A stretch of 64,000 bases of DNA from an uncultured Planococcus sp. (GCA_947502505.1 CANNAE010000002.1:536332-600331), one strand, 5' to 3'; counted from the first letter of the stretch, positions 28,765-40,099 are shown. Notes: generated by a model from the sequence alone, not told the origin. Numbers and translations: made by a program.

Positions 28765-29240
28765 GTACAGAGTTTGCTTGTAGAAACTGTTTCAGCTTTC
28801 TATTTGTGTTTCAGCTTTCTATTCGCCGCCGGGCTTTGGGTTGGCCTCTTGCCGGAAGCCAGGAAGAACGCCTGTCTTACGGCGTCGGCTCACCCCTTTA
28901 CGCTCGGCGGCTGAGAGATTTCATTGAGTGAAGCGTGTTTAATTAAATCTGCTTCTGTATTCAGTTGCCGGCTTGTGGGGAATCGCTTCCTGGCACAAGT
29001 TTGGAGAAGTTAGTGAGAGTTTGCTTGCTAAATTGTTCCAGCATTCTATTTGTGCTTCAGCTTATTTTTCGCCGCCGGGCTTTGGGTTGGCCTCTTGCCG
29101 TAAGCCAGGAAGAACGCCTGTCTTACGGCGTCGGCTCACCCCTTTACGCTCGGCGGCTTGAAGATTTCATTGATTGAATGTGTTTAAATAGTTCTGCTTT
29201 TTTAGGTAGTTGCCGGCTTGCGGGGGAATCGCTTCCTGAG
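28765..29240 (+). repeat. Tandem array of 247-bp units (family R1, array 1: 2 units)
   Basis: Unit 1 starts near 28765 and unit 2 at 29012 (AGTGAGAGTTTG), exactly 247 bp apart; the last unit is cut short. Each unit contains an outer arm pair (unit 2: 29071-29080 with 29148-29157) and an inner one (29098-29109 with 29117-29128, 7-nt loop). Three further units occur at 37693-38420. No coding capacity is conserved: 247 is not a multiple of 3. It fills most of the 1,022-bp gap 28607-29628. Confidence 0.9.
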
Positions 29241-29399
29241 ATTCGGCGTCTGACTAATAGGTGTTTGAATCGAATATCTTGTTAGAAGATGAGGATTGAA
29301 AGTCGTGTTTCCTTTGATCTGCATGTTGTGAGCTACAAAATATGGAGTATTTTCATGTTTTCTGTTAAATGGGAAGAAGAAATTCGCTCCCCCTCTAAA

Positions 29400-29543
29400 A
29401 CTGAAGACGGAGTGAAAGGGGCCGACTCCGGGAGGATCAGCGAGACAATTGAGACCCTGCAGGAGCGTAGCGACGAAGCGGCTCAATGCGAGCCCTCCGG
29501 AAAGCGTGCCCCTGCAACGCAGTCAAAAAGCGTAAGCTTTTCT
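29400..29543 (+). repeat. GC-rich inverted-repeat element (family R2, copy 2)
   Basis: A 144-bp GC-rich palindromic element closing composite locus 1. The outer stem AGGGGC (29417-29422) pairs with GCCCCT (29508-29513), and inner parts read GAGACCCTGCAGGAGCG and CGACGAAGCGGCTC. Collinear with copy 3 (38578-38721), where the outer stem is different but still complementary. Confidence 0.85.
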
Positions 29544-29593
29544 AATCATCCTTTTCAAACTATCCCACAAACTATCTATCTGAAATACACAAA

Positions 29594-29622
29594 AAAAGCT
29601 GCCAGCACGCTGGCAGCTTTTT
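29594..29622. terminator. Terminator after the M23 peptidase gene
   Basis: Perfect stem AAAAAGCTGCCAG(C)/(G)CTGGCAGCTTTTT with a very short loop, ending 7 bp before the stop codon of the minus-strand peptidase gene. Confidence 0.92.
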
Positions 29623-29628
29623 GATCGT

Positions 29629-30915
29629 TTATTTTTTCACATAATCCAAAGGGTCGCGGTCCTGGCCTTCGTAGGATAACTCGAAATGCAGGTGGATACC
29701 TGTAGAGCGTCCTGTCGTCCCCATATCGCCGAGTTTCGTATGCGGCGACACTTTATCGCCTACCTCGACGTCAATCGACGAGAGATGCGCATAGATCGTC
29801 TCATAGCCATTCTTATGGTCAACGACGACGCGGTTGCCGAATGTGCCGGCTGCCCCTGCTTTGGTGACCGTGCCGTGGTCAGCAGAGGCGATATCGAATG
29901 TATCGGGCTGCGCGATGTCGATGCCTTTATGGGCACGGCCCCAGCGCTGCCCTTTTTTGCTCGACACGTAGCCGCCGTCTGCCGGCCAGGTGAATTCGCC
30001 TGTGCCGACGCCCGGCAATTCCTTCTCGCCTTCTAAGATGATTTTGTCGGCTGGCTCTTCCAGGATTTTCTCGCGTGTTTCGGAGCGGCCGACGCGCTCA
30101 CCGTTGACTTCGCGTACGGCGTAGCTGACCGCTTTTTCGCCGCGCTTGCCTTTTTGGCTGACTTCCGTTTCGCCGATATAGATATCCTTGCTGTCTTTTT
30201 TGACCGTTTCGTAAGGCATGTTTTTCAATGCTTTTTCGGCTTTACTGACAAGGACATCCACCCCGAGCTCATCGGTTACGTACTCTGCGGCTTGTTTGGG
30301 CTCCATCACTTGTTTCGGGTCAGTTTGTTTCGACAAGCCGTTGACCGGTTGCGAAAAAGAGATGTCGGTGATGCGCGACTCGCCCGCTTTCAGCTCAGGC
30401 AGTTCCGTTTTGGCTTGCTGCTGTTCGAATTGCTCGAGCTCTTCTTCTGTTACGGCCGTTTCTTTTATGAGCTGAATGGTCTCTTCGTAGGCTTCACGGT
30501 CTTTTACATAGACTTCCGATTCACTGTCGACTCGCAAGGCAAAGGCTTCTGCTTTGATGGCCAATTGTTCGTCCAACTGGCTGATAATCGTCTCATCGTC
30601 TGCCGGGCTCGAGGCTAGGGCTTGTTCGGTGAGCACGGTCAATTCCTCACTCGGTGCGAGGCGTAAATGATCGTAATCGCTTGAGGCTGTTTCTAGTTTT
30701 TCATCAATTAATTCGTCGATCGGCGCATCGTCCGAGACGGCTCCGAGATAGCTGGTATTGTGATATATATGATAAACCGGCTCGAGGTTTTGCGGCTCGT
30801 TCGGTTCGGCAAAAATCGTATTGGCGCCGAATGCGCTGGCAGCTAAAACGAGGGCGGTTCCGATTTTCCATTTGCGCAGGTTTAATTTGTCTTTGTTTGG
30901 GTGTTTCGCGTTCAT
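29629..30915 (-). CDS. Secreted M23 peptidase with G5 domain
   Basis: 428 residues. A long basic n-region and hydrophobic core (KIGTALVLAASAFGANTIFAEP, about 18-39) form a signal peptide. The middle carries a G5 domain (about 225-305, with EVSQKGKRGEKAV and REKILEEPADKI), and the C-terminus an M23 lysostaphin-type endopeptidase (HKGIDIAQP as first ligands, then HLHFE). It should cut peptide crosslinks in peptidoglycan. ATG 30915 is 13 nt from AAAGGAG, a long spacing; a GTG at 30969 is the alternative. A WalR-like box upstream links it to the nearby wal operon. Confidence 0.9.
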   Translation of the reverse strand: MNAKHPNKDKLNLRKWKIGTALVLAASAFGANTIFAEPNEPQNLEPVYHIYHNTSYLGAVSDDAPIDELIDEKLETASSDYDHLRLAPSEELTVLTEQALASSPADDETIISQLDEQLAIKAEAFALRVDSESEVYVKDREAYEETIQLIKETAVTEEELEQFEQQQAKTELPELKAGESRITDISFSQPVNGLSKQTDPKQVMEPKQAAEYVTDELGVDVLVSKAEKALKNMPYETVKKDSKDIYIGETEVSQKGKRGEKAVSYAVREVNGERVGRSETREKILEEPADKIILEGEKELPGVGTGEFTWPADGGYVSSKKGQRWGRAHKGIDIAQPDTFDIASADHGTVTKAGAAGTFGNRVVVDHKNGYETIYAHLSSIDVEVGDKVSPHTKLGDMGTTGRSTGIHLHFELSYEGQDRDPLDYVKK

Positions 30916-31010
30916 GTTGCGGGCCTGGCTCCTTTCGTCTTTTCGTAAAGAGGTTTTTAACTTCCCCACTCTACCACATCCGTTTTCGCCAGCTCACCCG
31001 ATAAACTCAT

Positions 31011-31027
31011 TGTTACAGAAGCGTTAT
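31011..31027. promoter_or_regulatory. WalR-box-like direct repeat upstream of the M23 gene
   Basis: TGTTAC-agaag-CGTTAT matches TGTWAH-N5-TGTWAH at 11 of 12 fixed positions, about 95 bp before the peptidase start. Known WalR targets are wall hydrolases such as this one. The match is on the strand opposite to the gene, which occurs in known regulons; binding is inferred. Confidence 0.4.
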
Positions 31028-31211
31028 TTTACAGACAGTATTCTCCAGTTATTGTCATGATTTTCTTTAATTCTGCAAATAGAGGCAAAAATTTTATGAT
31101 TTTCGCCCTTATTTTCCATTTCAAAGCCATTCCTTGTGATTTTATTGTCATAAACATCATACAAGCCCATGAGACAGCTTTTTCATTTATGGCGAATTTG
31201 TAGCAAATATA

Positions 31212-31252
31212 AAAAAAGCCACTGCCCTCTTGAAAAAGAGGCAGTGGCTTTT
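31212..31252 (-). terminator. Terminator after purA
   Basis: Stem AAAAGCCACTGCCYCTT with its complement AAGAGGCAGTGGCTTTT (one wobble or mismatch) and a T run on the minus strand, just after the purA stop. Confidence 0.88.
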
Positions 31253-31262
31253 GGGTATTCGA

Positions 31263-32549
31263 TTAACGCCAAACGCTTTTGACGATGTTTGTTTGGTTGC
31301 GGTCTGGCCCGACAGAGAAAATCGAGATCTGGACGCCAGTCAATTGCGAGATGCGCTCCAAATAATGGCGCGCGTTGTCCGGCAATTCATCCAATGATTT
31401 GCACGATGTAACGTCTTCAGACCAGCCTGGCATTTCTTCATAGACCGGTTCGCAGTCTGCGAGCATGCGCAAGTTCGCTGGGTATTCTGTGATCAGCTCG
31501 CCTTGGTAGCGATAAGCTGTACAGATTTTCACCGTATCGAGGCCGGTCAAGACATCGATTGAGTTGACGGTAAGGTCTGTCAATCCGCTGACACGACGTG
31601 CATGGCGGACGACGACGCTGTCGAACCAGCCGATGCGGCGCGGGCGGCCGGTTGTCGTGCCGAATTCCTTGCCGACTGTACGGATCTTGTCGCCGATTTC
31701 GTCGAATAGTTCAGTCGGGAATGGGCCGTCGCCAACACGGGATGTGTAAGCTTTGCAGACGCCGATGACGTGAGAAATATTCGTTGGGCCTACTCCAGCG
31801 CCGATTGTGACGCCGCCCGCTACTGGGTTGGACGATGTAACGAATGGGTAAGTGCCTTGGTCGATATCGAGCATGACGCCTTGTGCGCCTTCGAACAAGA
31901 CGCGGCGGCCGGCATCAAATGCATCGTTCAGCACTTTCGATGTATCGGTCACGTATTTCGCGATTTCCTGCCCGTATTGATAATACTCTTCCATGATTTC
32001 TTCGACTGTGAAGCCATCTGTTTCATAGAATTTTTCGAACATGCGGTTTTTCTCTTTCAAGTTCATGCGCAATTTCTCTTCGAACACGACGTGGTCAAGC
32101 AGATCCGCCATGCGGATGCCGACGCGCGCTGCTTTGTCCATATACGCAGGCCCTATGCCTTTGCCGGTCGTGCCGATCTTGTTGGCGCCGCGGCGCGTTT
32201 CTTCCACTTCGTCTTGCTTGATGTGGTAAGGCAAAATGATGTGCGCGCGGTTTGAGATGCGCAAGTTTTCCGTCGTCACCCCGCGGTCGTGAAGGCCTTT
32301 CAGCTCTTGCACAAGCGCTTTCGGGTCAACGACCATGCCGTTGCCGATCACCGATGTTTTTTCTTTATAAAAAATCCCCGATGGAATCAAATGCAATTTG
32401 TACGTTTCTCCGCCAAAGATGATGGTATGGCCGGCGTTGTTGCCGCCTTGGTATCGCGCGATTACTTCTGCGTGTTCCGACAGAAAATCCGTGATTTTTC
32501 CTTTTCCTTCGTCTCCCCATTGCGTTCCTACTACTACGACTGATGTCAT
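31263..32549 (-). CDS. purA: Adenylosuccinate synthetase PurA
   Basis: A 428-residue enzyme making adenylosuccinate from IMP, aspartate and GTP, the first step from IMP to AMP. The N-terminal GTP loop [13 protein letters not shown] has the catalytic Asp (about 13), and His (about 41) lies in NNAGHTI. The IMP-binding [16 protein letters not shown] and [13 protein letters not shown] follow. The start is ATG 32549 (MTSVVVVG), 8 nt after GGAGG; a further in-frame ATG three codons upstream is not needed. It stands alone between its own terminator and that of dnaB. Confidence 0.98.
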   Translation of the reverse strand: MTSVVVVGTQWGDEGKGKITDFLSEHAEVIARYQGGNNAGHTIIFGGETYKLHLIPSGIFYKEKTSVIGNGMVVDPKALVQELKGLHDRGVTTENLRISNRAHIILPYHIKQDEVEETRRGANKIGTTGKGIGPAYMDKAARVGIRMADLLDHVVFEEKLRMNLKEKNRMFEKFYETDGFTVEEIMEEYYQYGQEIAKYVTDTSKVLNDAFDAGRRVLFEGAQGVMLDIDQGTYPFVTSSNPVAGGVTIGAGVGPTNISHVIGVCKAYTSRVGDGPFPTELFDEIGDKIRTVGKEFGTTTGRPRRIGWFDSVVVRHARRVSGLTDLTVNSIDVLTGLDTVKICTAYRYQGELITEYPANLRMLADCEPVYEEMPGWSEDVTSCKSLDELPDNARHYLERISQLTGVQISIFSVGPDRNQTNIVKSVWR

Positions 32550-32637
32550 CGTCCGCACCTCCGTTAGGCTTGTCGCCCTGTTTCAAACAGTCTTTATTGT
32601 ACCAATAGAGTGCCTCGCCGTCAATATGAAATCAAAG

Positions 32638-32683
32638 AAAACACGAACATCAAAATGCATGTCCGCATTTAATGTTCGTGTTT
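32638..32683. terminator. Terminator after dnaB
   Basis: Perfect 12-bp stem AAACACGAACAT/ATGTTCGTGTTT with a long loop, directly downstream of the dnaB stop. Confidence 0.8.
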
Positions 32684-32693
32684 AACAGAAACT

Positions 32694-34049
<1,356 letters not shown>

Positions 34050-34060
34050 ATCTATTCCCC

Positions 34061-34510
34061 TTACGCTTCTTCAGTAACGTGTACACGCAATGTCGCGGTT
34101 ACATCGTGGTGCAATTTCACCGGCACATTCGTATAGCCGAGCGCGCGAATGGCATCATCCAGCTCCATTTTACGCTTGTCTAGCTTGTAGCCGTGGGTTT
34201 TCTCCAGTTCCTTGGCGATCTGTTTCGATGTGATCGAGCCGAACAAGCGGCCGCCTTCACCGGATTTCGCCGTCAATTCAACAGTCAACGCTTCAAGCTT
34301 TGCTTTTAGCTCTTTCGCTTCGTCTAGCTCCTGTTCCGCTTCTTTTTCCTGTTTCTTCTGCTGGCCGGCAAGTTTGCTCATTGCCGCCTGGTCAGCTTCC
34401 ACTGCCAAATTGTTCTTCAACAGGAAGTTGTTCGCGTAGCCATCCGCCACGTTTTTGATATCGCCTTTTTTGCCTACATTTTTTACGTCTTTCAAGAAAA
34501 TCACTTTCAT
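34061..34510 (-). CDS. rplI: 50S ribosomal protein L9
   Basis: A 149-residue ribosomal protein that binds 23S rRNA. The N-terminal domain [30 protein letters not shown] is the family signature, followed by the long connecting helix (about 41-75) and the C-terminal domain with [14 protein letters not shown]. The start overlaps the gdpP stop by 4 bp (ATGA). Confidence 0.98.
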   Translation of the reverse strand: MKVIFLKDVKNVGKKGDIKNVADGYANNFLLKNNLAVEADQAAMSKLAGQQKKQEKEAEQELDEAKELKAKLEALTVELTAKSGEGGRLFGSITSKQIAKELEKTHGYKLDKRKMELDDAIRALGYTNVPVKLHHDVTATLRVHVTEEA

Positions 34511-36483
34511 TCTTCAGATCCTCCTCTATCGTTTTCGTTTAATACGGTCTTCAATTGCCCGACCGCTTCTTCAATGCTTGCATCCGGCATTTGTGTGGCC
34601 GCATTTGTTAAATGGCCGCCGCCGCCGAGATTTTCCATCACGACCTGTACATTAACTTCCCCGAGCGAACGGGCACTGATGCCGACGCCGCCTTCTGTGC
34701 GTTCTGCGATGACAAACGACGCGTTAACGTCTTTCATCGTCAGCAGGATGTCGGCTGTCTGTGCGATCAATACAGGGCTGTAAATACGCCCTCGCTCGCC
34801 TTTAGCGATAGCAATGCCGTCTCCGACAAATTCCACGCTTTGGACGATTTTCGCCCGCTCGATGTAGGTGTCGAGGTCTTCTTTCAACAAGCGCTGCACA
34901 AGCACCGTGTCGGCCCCGTTCGAGCGCAAGTACGATGCCGCTTCGAAGGTCCTGGCGCCGGTGCGCAGCGTAAAGCTTTTCGTATCGACGATAATCCCGG
35001 CGAGCATCGCTGTCGCTTCGAGCATCGTCAATTTCTCGTGTTTCGGCTGGTATTCGATCAACTCGGTGACCAGCTCTGCCGTAGATGATGCATACGGCTC
35101 CATATAGACGAGCATCGTATTGGTGATGAATTCCTCGCCTCTACGGTGATGGTCGATCAGGACGACGCGATCCATGCGCTGAAGCAGCCGCTCATCAATG
35201 ACCATCGACGGTTTATGCGTATCGACCACGACCAGCAAGGAATGCTCGGTCATTTCCGATAACGCCTCTTCCGGGGTAATGAAACGGTCAAACAAGTGCG
35301 GATCGCTTTCGATTTCTTCCATCAAGCGCATGACACTGCGATCGTATTCGTCAAAGTCGATAACAATGCGGCCTTTGACACGGTTCATTTCCGCCATCTT
35401 GGCCACGCCTACCGCGGCGCCGATCGAATCCATATCGGGCATTTTATGGCCCATAACAAAAACTTGGTCACTTTCCTGGATCAAATCACGAAGCGCATGC
35501 GAAATGACGCGTGCGCGGACCCTCGTCCGTTTCTCGACCGGGTTGGTTTTGCCCCCGTAGAACTTGACCTTGCCGCTCGGATGCTTGATTGCCACTTGGT
35601 CGCCTCCGCGCCCAAGCACCAAATCCAGCCCCGATTGCGCCATCGCGCCCAGTTCAATCAGTGAAGCAGAACCCGCTCCGACCCCGATGCTCAAAGTCAG
35701 CGCCATATTGTCTTTCGCTGTCACTTCGCGGATATCATCGAGCACCGTGAACTTGGTTTCTTCCAGTTGTTGGAGAATCGATTCATTGAACACCGCCAAA
35801 AAGCGGTCTGAGGAAATCCGTTTCACGAAAATGCCGTTGTCCATCCCCCAGCGATTGATCAAGGAGGTCACCAGGCTATTTAAATTACTGCGCACCTGAT
35901 CGTCCATCCCTTGCGACAATTCATCGTAATTATCGATGAACAAGACGCCGATGACGGTCCGGTCCGCATGGTACAGAGTCTCGATTTCCACTTGTTCGGT
36001 AATATCGAATAGATAGAACAACCGGTCATCCGCACGGTAATAAACGCGGTATTTGCGGCCGCCAAGCGAAATGACCATTTCATTCGATTCGGTCGATTTG
36101 ACCAATTGGTTGAATTCTTCCGTCAAGCTGTAAATCGATTCACCGATCAGCGTCTCATAATCAAGTGCTGAGGTGATATAGGGGTTAGCCCATTCAATCT
36201 GCTGGTTTTCATTGACCAACAGAATCCCGATCGGCATCTCGAGCAAGGCTTCCTCGCCGACTTTTTTCATTCGGTAGGATAGCGTCTCGATATGCTTTTC
36301 GGTCTCTTCATAATTGCGTTTCTCCAGTACCCACGCCGAGGCGATCGCCGCCCCATAAAGGATGGCGAAAATGCCCGCGCCCCATTCAGACCACAGGGAG
36401 ATGAGGATCACAGCGGCCATACCAAGAGCCAGCAATGCCAGCAACGGGTATCTTAAATTACGTTTCCTGAAAAAAGCCGACAT
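34507..36483 (-). CDS. gdpP: Cyclic-di-AMP phosphodiesterase GdpP
   Basis: A 658-residue membrane enzyme (formerly YybT) hydrolysing c-di-AMP to pApA, so setting wall and potassium homeostasis. Two N-terminal TMs (about 12-50), a degenerate heme-binding PAS (about 80-160), a degenerate GGDEF (about 175-300), then DHH ([37 protein letters not shown]) and DHHA1 with the glycine-rich [12 protein letters not shown]. All catalytic Asp/His motifs are present. It precedes rplI and follows yybS by 14 bp. Confidence 0.97.
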   Translation of the reverse strand: MSAFFRKRNLRYPLLALLALGMAAVILISLWSEWGAGIFAILYGAAIASAWVLEKRNYEETEKHIETLSYRMKKVGEEALLEMPIGILLVNENQQIEWANPYITSALDYETLIGESIYSLTEEFNQLVKSTESNEMVISLGGRKYRVYYRADDRLFYLFDITEQVEIETLYHADRTVIGVLFIDNYDELSQGMDDQVRSNLNSLVTSLINRWGMDNGIFVKRISSDRFLAVFNESILQQLEETKFTVLDDIREVTAKDNMALTLSIGVGAGSASLIELGAMAQSGLDLVLGRGGDQVAIKHPSGKVKFYGGKTNPVEKRTRVRARVISHALRDLIQESDQVFVMGHKMPDMDSIGAAVGVAKMAEMNRVKGRIVIDFDEYDRSVMRLMEEIESDPHLFDRFITPEEALSEMTEHSLLVVVDTHKPSMVIDERLLQRMDRVVLIDHHRRGEEFITNTMLVYMEPYASSTAELVTELIEYQPKHEKLTMLEATAMLAGIIVDTKSFTLRTGARTFEAASYLRSNGADTVLVQRLLKEDLDTYIERAKIVQSVEFVGDGIAIAKGERGRIYSPVLIAQTADILLTMKDVNASFVIAERTEGGVGISARSLGEVNVQVVMENLGGGGHLTNAATQMPDASIEEAVGQLKTVLNENDRGGSEE

Positions 36484-36497
36484 TTCTCTTCAGCTCC

Positions 36498-37466
36498 TTA
36501 CTTTCCTTTAAACTCATGCGCCCGCTTGATCCAGCCCCGGATGTCGAAGCCGAGATCCAAAATCCCGATGATGCTCGTAAACGACTGCAGCGGTACTGCA
36601 AAAATCGTCACGGTCACCGTTACCCAGCGGGGCCAGCCCTCTTGGTGGATATAGAAATGGTAGAACGATACCCCCTGCAAGAACAGCAGGAACTGCAAAA
36701 GCATCGAGGCATTCGCAAAAATTAAATACGCCATGGTCCCTTGCTCGAAATCTGACAGCAAGGATACCAAAATCACGATAAGGTAATACCATAATACGCT
36801 TTTCGGCAAGCGCATCTCACGGAACGGCGGAAATTTCGGCACTTCGATCCCAAGCCGTTTCAAGATCGGCAATAAGAGCAACAACAATACCCATACCGTC
36901 GTGAATACCGTCAAAATCAATAATGTTGGAAGCAAGGTCTCAAAAGTCAGCATAAACTGCGCGACCAATTCCTCGTATTCCTCTGTCGATTCCGAACCGA
37001 GCCGCTCAAGCCAAGTGCCGGCCTGATCGTACGAACTGCGCATCGTTGCCGTAAACTCTTCCAGGAAATTAATCCCTAAAAAGGCGATTGCTGCCACGTA
37101 TTGTAACATCAATGATAGCAATAAGACGATGCTCGAGCCCATGAACATGAACAATTTGCTTTTCTTATAATGGATCGACAACCCAATCATGAGCCCCAGC
37201 GGAATGTAGACCAACGCCAAAGGCAAGGCCAGCAATCCGCCGATCAAGAAGCTTAACACGACCCCGACGGCTGCGACCAGCGCCGACGCCTTTGCCGGAT
37301 ACTTGGCGCTATACCAAGCGATCGGCAATGCCAAAAATAAGGTACTGACTAAACTCAGCACCGGTACATATACAGAAATAGCCAACAAGACGGCAAACAG
37401 CGCCGTCATCATGGCTCCATTCGTTAGCTGACGTGTCTTTTGGTTAGGCATATCTGCGTTTTTCAT
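36498..37466 (-). CDS. yybS: YybS family membrane protein (DUF2232)
   Basis: A 322-residue integral membrane protein with about eight hydrophobic helices, starting TNGAMMTALFAVLLAISVYVPVLSLVSTLFLALPIAWYSAKYPAK. It fits the YybS/DUF2232 family that precedes gdpP in Bacillales and resembles ECF-type S-component folds, but substrate and role are unknown. ATG 37466 has only a weak GAAAGAAG RBS. It is the first gene before the 1.35-kb repeat region. Confidence 0.85.
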   Translation of the reverse strand: MKNADMPNQKTRQLTNGAMMTALFAVLLAISVYVPVLSLVSTLFLALPIAWYSAKYPAKASALVAAVGVVLSFLIGGLLALPLALVYIPLGLMIGLSIHYKKSKLFMFMGSSIVLLLSLMLQYVAAIAFLGINFLEEFTATMRSSYDQAGTWLERLGSESTEEYEELVAQFMLTFETLLPTLLILTVFTTVWVLLLLLLPILKRLGIEVPKFPPFREMRLPKSVLWYYLIVILVSLLSDFEQGTMAYLIFANASMLLQFLLFLQGVSFYHFYIHQEGWPRWVTVTVTIFAVPLQSFTSIIGILDLGFDIRGWIKRAHEFKGK

Positions 37467-37654
37467 CTTCTTTCGGGTTTATTTCATCCGTATAATTGTA
37501 CCATGATTCAAGCCCCCGAACAAAAAAGGGAGGTTGTCCTACTGTACACCTATTGCCCCGTTTCGAGAAGAAAAAATATCTGTCTTTCAAGAGCTGCTTG
37601 TAGAAAATTATTATCGCTGATTTGGCGGCAGATGGAAATAGTCGTTGGAAATTA

Positions 37655-38420
37655 AAGTGGGGAATCGCTTCCTGGATATGTTTGAAGCAAATAGTGAGAG
37701 TTTACGTGTTGAAGTGTTTCAGCATTCTATTTGCGCTTCATCTTACGCTTCGCCGCCTTGCTTTGGGTTGGCCTCTGGCAGTAAGCCAAGAAGAACATTT
37801 GCCTTACTGCTTCGGCTCACCCCTATACGCTGGGCGGCTTGAAGATTTCATTGATTAGGATGTGTTTAAGTAGGTCTGCTTCTGTAATCAGTTGCCGGCT
37901 TGTGGGGAAATCGCTTCCCGGGATAAGGTTGGAACAGCTAGTGAGAGTTTATGTGTCGAATTGTTTCAGCATTCTATTTGTGCTTCTGCTTATTATTCGC
38001 CGCCTTGCTTTGGGTTGGCCTCTGGCAGTAAGCCAAGAAGAACATTTGTCTTACTGCTTCGGCTCACCCCTTTACGCCGGGCGGCTTGAAGATTTCGTTG
38101 ATTGGAGTGTGTTTAAATAGTTCTGCTTTTTTAGGTAGTTGCCGACTAGTGGGGAAATCGCTTCCTGGTACAAGTTTGAAGTAGCTAGTGAGAGTTTACG
38201 TGTTGAACTGTTTCAGCATTCTATTTAAGTTTCATCTTGCTATTCGCCGCCGTGCTTTGGGTTAGCCTTTGGCAATAAGCCAGGAAGAGCACCTGTCTTC
38301 TTGCGTCGGCTCACCCCGTTACGCCAGGCGGCTTGAAGATTTCATTGATTGAGGCGCGTTCAAATAGACCTGCTTTTGTAATCAGTTGCCGGCTTGTGGA
38401 GAAATCGCTTCCCGGGATAC
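37655..38420 (+). repeat. Tandem array of 247-bp units (family R1, array 2: 3 units plus fragment)
   Basis: A partial unit end (about 37655-37692) is followed by units starting at 37693, 37940 and 38187, each opening AGTGAGAGTTTA, with exact 247-bp spacing. Each has the two-armed hairpin: inner arms GCAGTAAG...CTTACTGC (units at 37778-37810 and 38025-38057) or GCAATAAG...CTTCTTGC (38272-38304). The arms differ from array 1 in a way that keeps pairing. It lies between yybS and rpsR in the 1,352-bp gap 37467-38818. Confidence 0.9.
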
Positions 38421-38577
38421 AGTATCTGGCACGGTACGTTGGTGCTTGAGTCAAAAATTTTGTTGGTGGATCGGAACTAACTAACCTCTCTAGACCCTAT
38501 ATAACTTGAGCTATGAAACATGAAGTATTTCCTCATTTTCTATCGAGTGGACAGAAGAAGTTTGCTTCCCTTCTAAA

Positions 38578-38721
38578 ACTAGAGACGGAGTGAAAGAGGG
38601 CGACTCCGGGAGGAATAGCGAGACAATTGAGACCCTGCAGGAGCGCAGCGACGAAGCGGCTCAATGCGAGCCCTTCGGAAAGCGTCCCTCTGCAACGCAG
38701 TCGAAAAGCGGAGGCTTTTCC
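38578..38721 (+). repeat. GC-rich inverted-repeat element (family R2, copy 3)
   Basis: Collinear with copy 2 and in the same position relative to the 247-bp array. The outer stem here is AGAGGG (38595-38600) with CCCTCT (38686-38691), replacing AGGGGC/GCCCCT of copy 2: two pairs changed on both sides. Confidence 0.85.
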
Positions 38722-38785
38722 ACTCACTTCTTTTTAACTTACATAACTTGCCGCATCAGTTATAAACTTCCCAAAGCATATAAAA

Positions 38786-38811
38786 AAGAGGCCGGTTTCC
38801 CGGCCTCTTTG
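38786..38811. terminator. Terminator of the rpsF-ssb-rpsR operon
   Basis: Perfect stem AAAGAGGCCGG/CCGGCCTCTTT with a 4-nt loop and TTTTTTA in the minus direction. Confidence 0.93.
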
Positions 38812-38818
38812 AAAAATC

Positions 38819-39055
38819 TTATTTTTCTTCCGCTACGAACGGTAGAAGTGCCATGATACGAGCGCGTTTAACTGCAATCGTCAAACGACGTTGCCATTTA
38901 GCGCTTGTGCCCGTAACACGACGTGGCAAAATTTTGCCTCGCTCAGAAATGAATTTCTTAAGCAAATCAGTGTCTTTGTAGTCGATGCGTGTAATGTTGT
39001 TTGAAGTGAAATAACAAACCTTTTTACGCTTCTTGCCTCCGCGACGTGGTGCCAT
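38819..39055 (-). CDS. rpsR: 30S ribosomal protein S18
   Basis: 78 residues matching S18: N-terminal [16 protein letters not shown], then [43 protein letters not shown] in the usual order. S18 pairs with S6 on the platform of the small subunit. Third gene of rpsF-ssb-rpsR. Confidence 0.98.
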   Translation of the reverse strand: MAPRRGGKKRKKVCYFTSNNITRIDYKDTDLLKKFISERGKILPRRVTGTSAKWQRRLTIAVKRARIMALLPFVAEEK

Positions 39056-39107
39056 ATCGAATTACCTCCCTCATCTTCAGATTTCTATTCGCTGATGGGC
39101 GCCTGGT

Positions 39108-39602
39108 TTAGAACGGCAGATCGTCGTCTGAAACTTCGATCTTACCGCTTCCGCTTGAAAACGGATCGTCATCTACACGAGTGTTGTTTTGCTGACTTGG
39201 ACTAGACGGTTGGTTCTGTTGATAAGACGGCTGCTGTCCATACGAGCGATCGTTTGAACGATCCCCAGATCCGGAGTTGGCGTTTTTAGGTTCAAGGAAT
39301 TGAACGCTGTCTGCCACCACTTCCGTCGTATAAACGCGCTTACCATCTTGACCCTCGTAGCTGCCAGTCTGAATGCGGCCTTCGACACCGGCGAGACTTC
39401 CTTTTTTGAGGAAATTCGCTGTGTTTTCAGCCTGCTTGCGCCAAACGGTACAATTGATAAAATCCGCTTCGCGTTCACCTTGCGCGTTGGAGAATGTCCG
39501 GTTTACAGCGAGTGTAAAACGAGCCACCGCCGCGCCGCTTGGCGTGTAGCGAAGATCAGGATCTTTTGTCAGTCTTCCGACCAATACAACCCGGTTGATC
39601 AT
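39108..39602 (-). CDS. ssb: Single-stranded DNA-binding protein SsbA
   Basis: 164 residues: an OB fold (about 1-105, [46 protein letters not shown]), a Gln/Ser/Asn-rich flexible linker, and the conserved acidic tip SDDDLPF that recruits replication and repair proteins. It protects single strands at the fork. It sits between rpsF and rpsR, as is usual in Bacillales. Confidence 0.98.
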   Translation of the reverse strand: MINRVVLVGRLTKDPDLRYTPSGAAVARFTLAVNRTFSNAQGEREADFINCTVWRKQAENTANFLKKGSLAGVEGRIQTGSYEGQDGKRVYTTEVVADSVQFLEPKNANSGSGDRSNDRSYGQQPSYQQNQPSSPSQQNNTRVDDDPFSSGSGKIEVSDDDLPF

Positions 39603-39655
39603 CAGAATTCAACCTCCTTTTTCAAGTCGTGTATTATCTGTATTCCGCTTGTTGC

Positions 39656-39943
39656 TTATACGTCTAGGCGTACAGCCATGTGGCGGATAATGTCTTCATT
39701 GAAGTTCGCAAGACGTGTAAACTCGTTGATAGCTTCTGTCTCAGCATTAGCTTTAACGATCTGGTAGAAACCTTCTTTGAAATCATTGATTTCATAAGCC
39801 AGACGGCGTTTACCCCATTCTTTCGACTCGATGATTTCCGCTCCGTTTGAAGTTAGGATTTCGCTGAAACGCTCAACTAGAGCTTTCTTAGCGTCCTCTT
39901 CAATGTTCGGGCGTACAATGTACATTACTTCATATTCTCTCAT
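39656..39943 (-). CDS. rpsF: 30S ribosomal protein S6
   Basis: 95 residues, S6 fold: [26 protein letters not shown], then [22 protein letters not shown]. It forms the S6-S18 heterodimer on 16S rRNA. RBS AAGGAGGTGA. First gene of the operon, with a good promoter (40030-40058) and a leader hairpin that probably binds S6-S18. Confidence 0.98.
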   Translation of the reverse strand: MREYEVMYIVRPNIEEDAKKALVERFSEILTSNGAEIIESKEWGKRRLAYEINDFKEGFYQIVKANAETEAINEFTRLANFNEDIIRHMAVRLDV

Positions 39944-39965
39944 CGTATTGTCACCTCCTTATGGA

Positions 39966-39994
39966 CTTGGGCCCTGCTGATTCCAGCGGGCAAG
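39966..39994 (-). promoter_or_regulatory. Candidate S6:S18 autoregulatory leader hairpin
   Basis: In the rpsF 5' leader the RNA CUUGCCCGCUGG-AAU-CAGCAGGGCCCAAG folds into a bulged hairpin just before the RBS. Bacterial rpsF leaders commonly carry an S6:S18-binding hairpin with a CCG-containing bulge. Position and shape fit; assignment is by analogy. Confidence 0.5.
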
Positions 39995-40029
39995 GAGCAA
40001 GCAATCATAAATATTACTCACATCAACAT

Positions 40030-40058
40030 ATTGTAGCATACGCACAGGCTTCCGGCAA
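40030..40058 (-). promoter_or_regulatory. rpsF promoter
   Basis: Minus strand TTGCCG (40053-40058), 17-bp spacer, TACAAT (40030-40035), with an extended TG one base before the -10. About 90 bp upstream of rpsF. Confidence 0.75.
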
Positions 40059-40099
40059 GTTGTAATTTACGCTATACTGAAAGCATCAAAATTCGGGAT

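Larger units (their letters stand above)
30916..31262. other. Gap between the peptidase gene and purA
   Basis: About 350 bp, AT-rich in the middle (31020-31210). It holds the peptidase promoter region with a WalR-like box (31011-31027) and the purA terminator (31212-31252). No gene is visible. Confidence 0.6.

Noticed and set aside
28769..29177. Plus-strand open frames of 60-115 codons in the 247-bp repeats (for example one reading RRALGWPLAxSQEERLSYG)
   Set aside because: They lack good RBSs, overlap one another in different frames, and the 247-bp period shifts the frame in each unit. Conservation follows stem pairing and not codons.
37910..37925. Noc-binding-like site (TTCCCGGGAT in R1 units, also near 38411)
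   Set aside because: Only about 10 of 14 positions match ATTTCCCGGGAAAT, and the match is part of a repeated unit end; other units lack it.
37655..38420. CRISPR array
   Set aside because: Units are contiguous 247-bp repeats with no short repeat and unique spacer pattern, and no cas genes are nearby.
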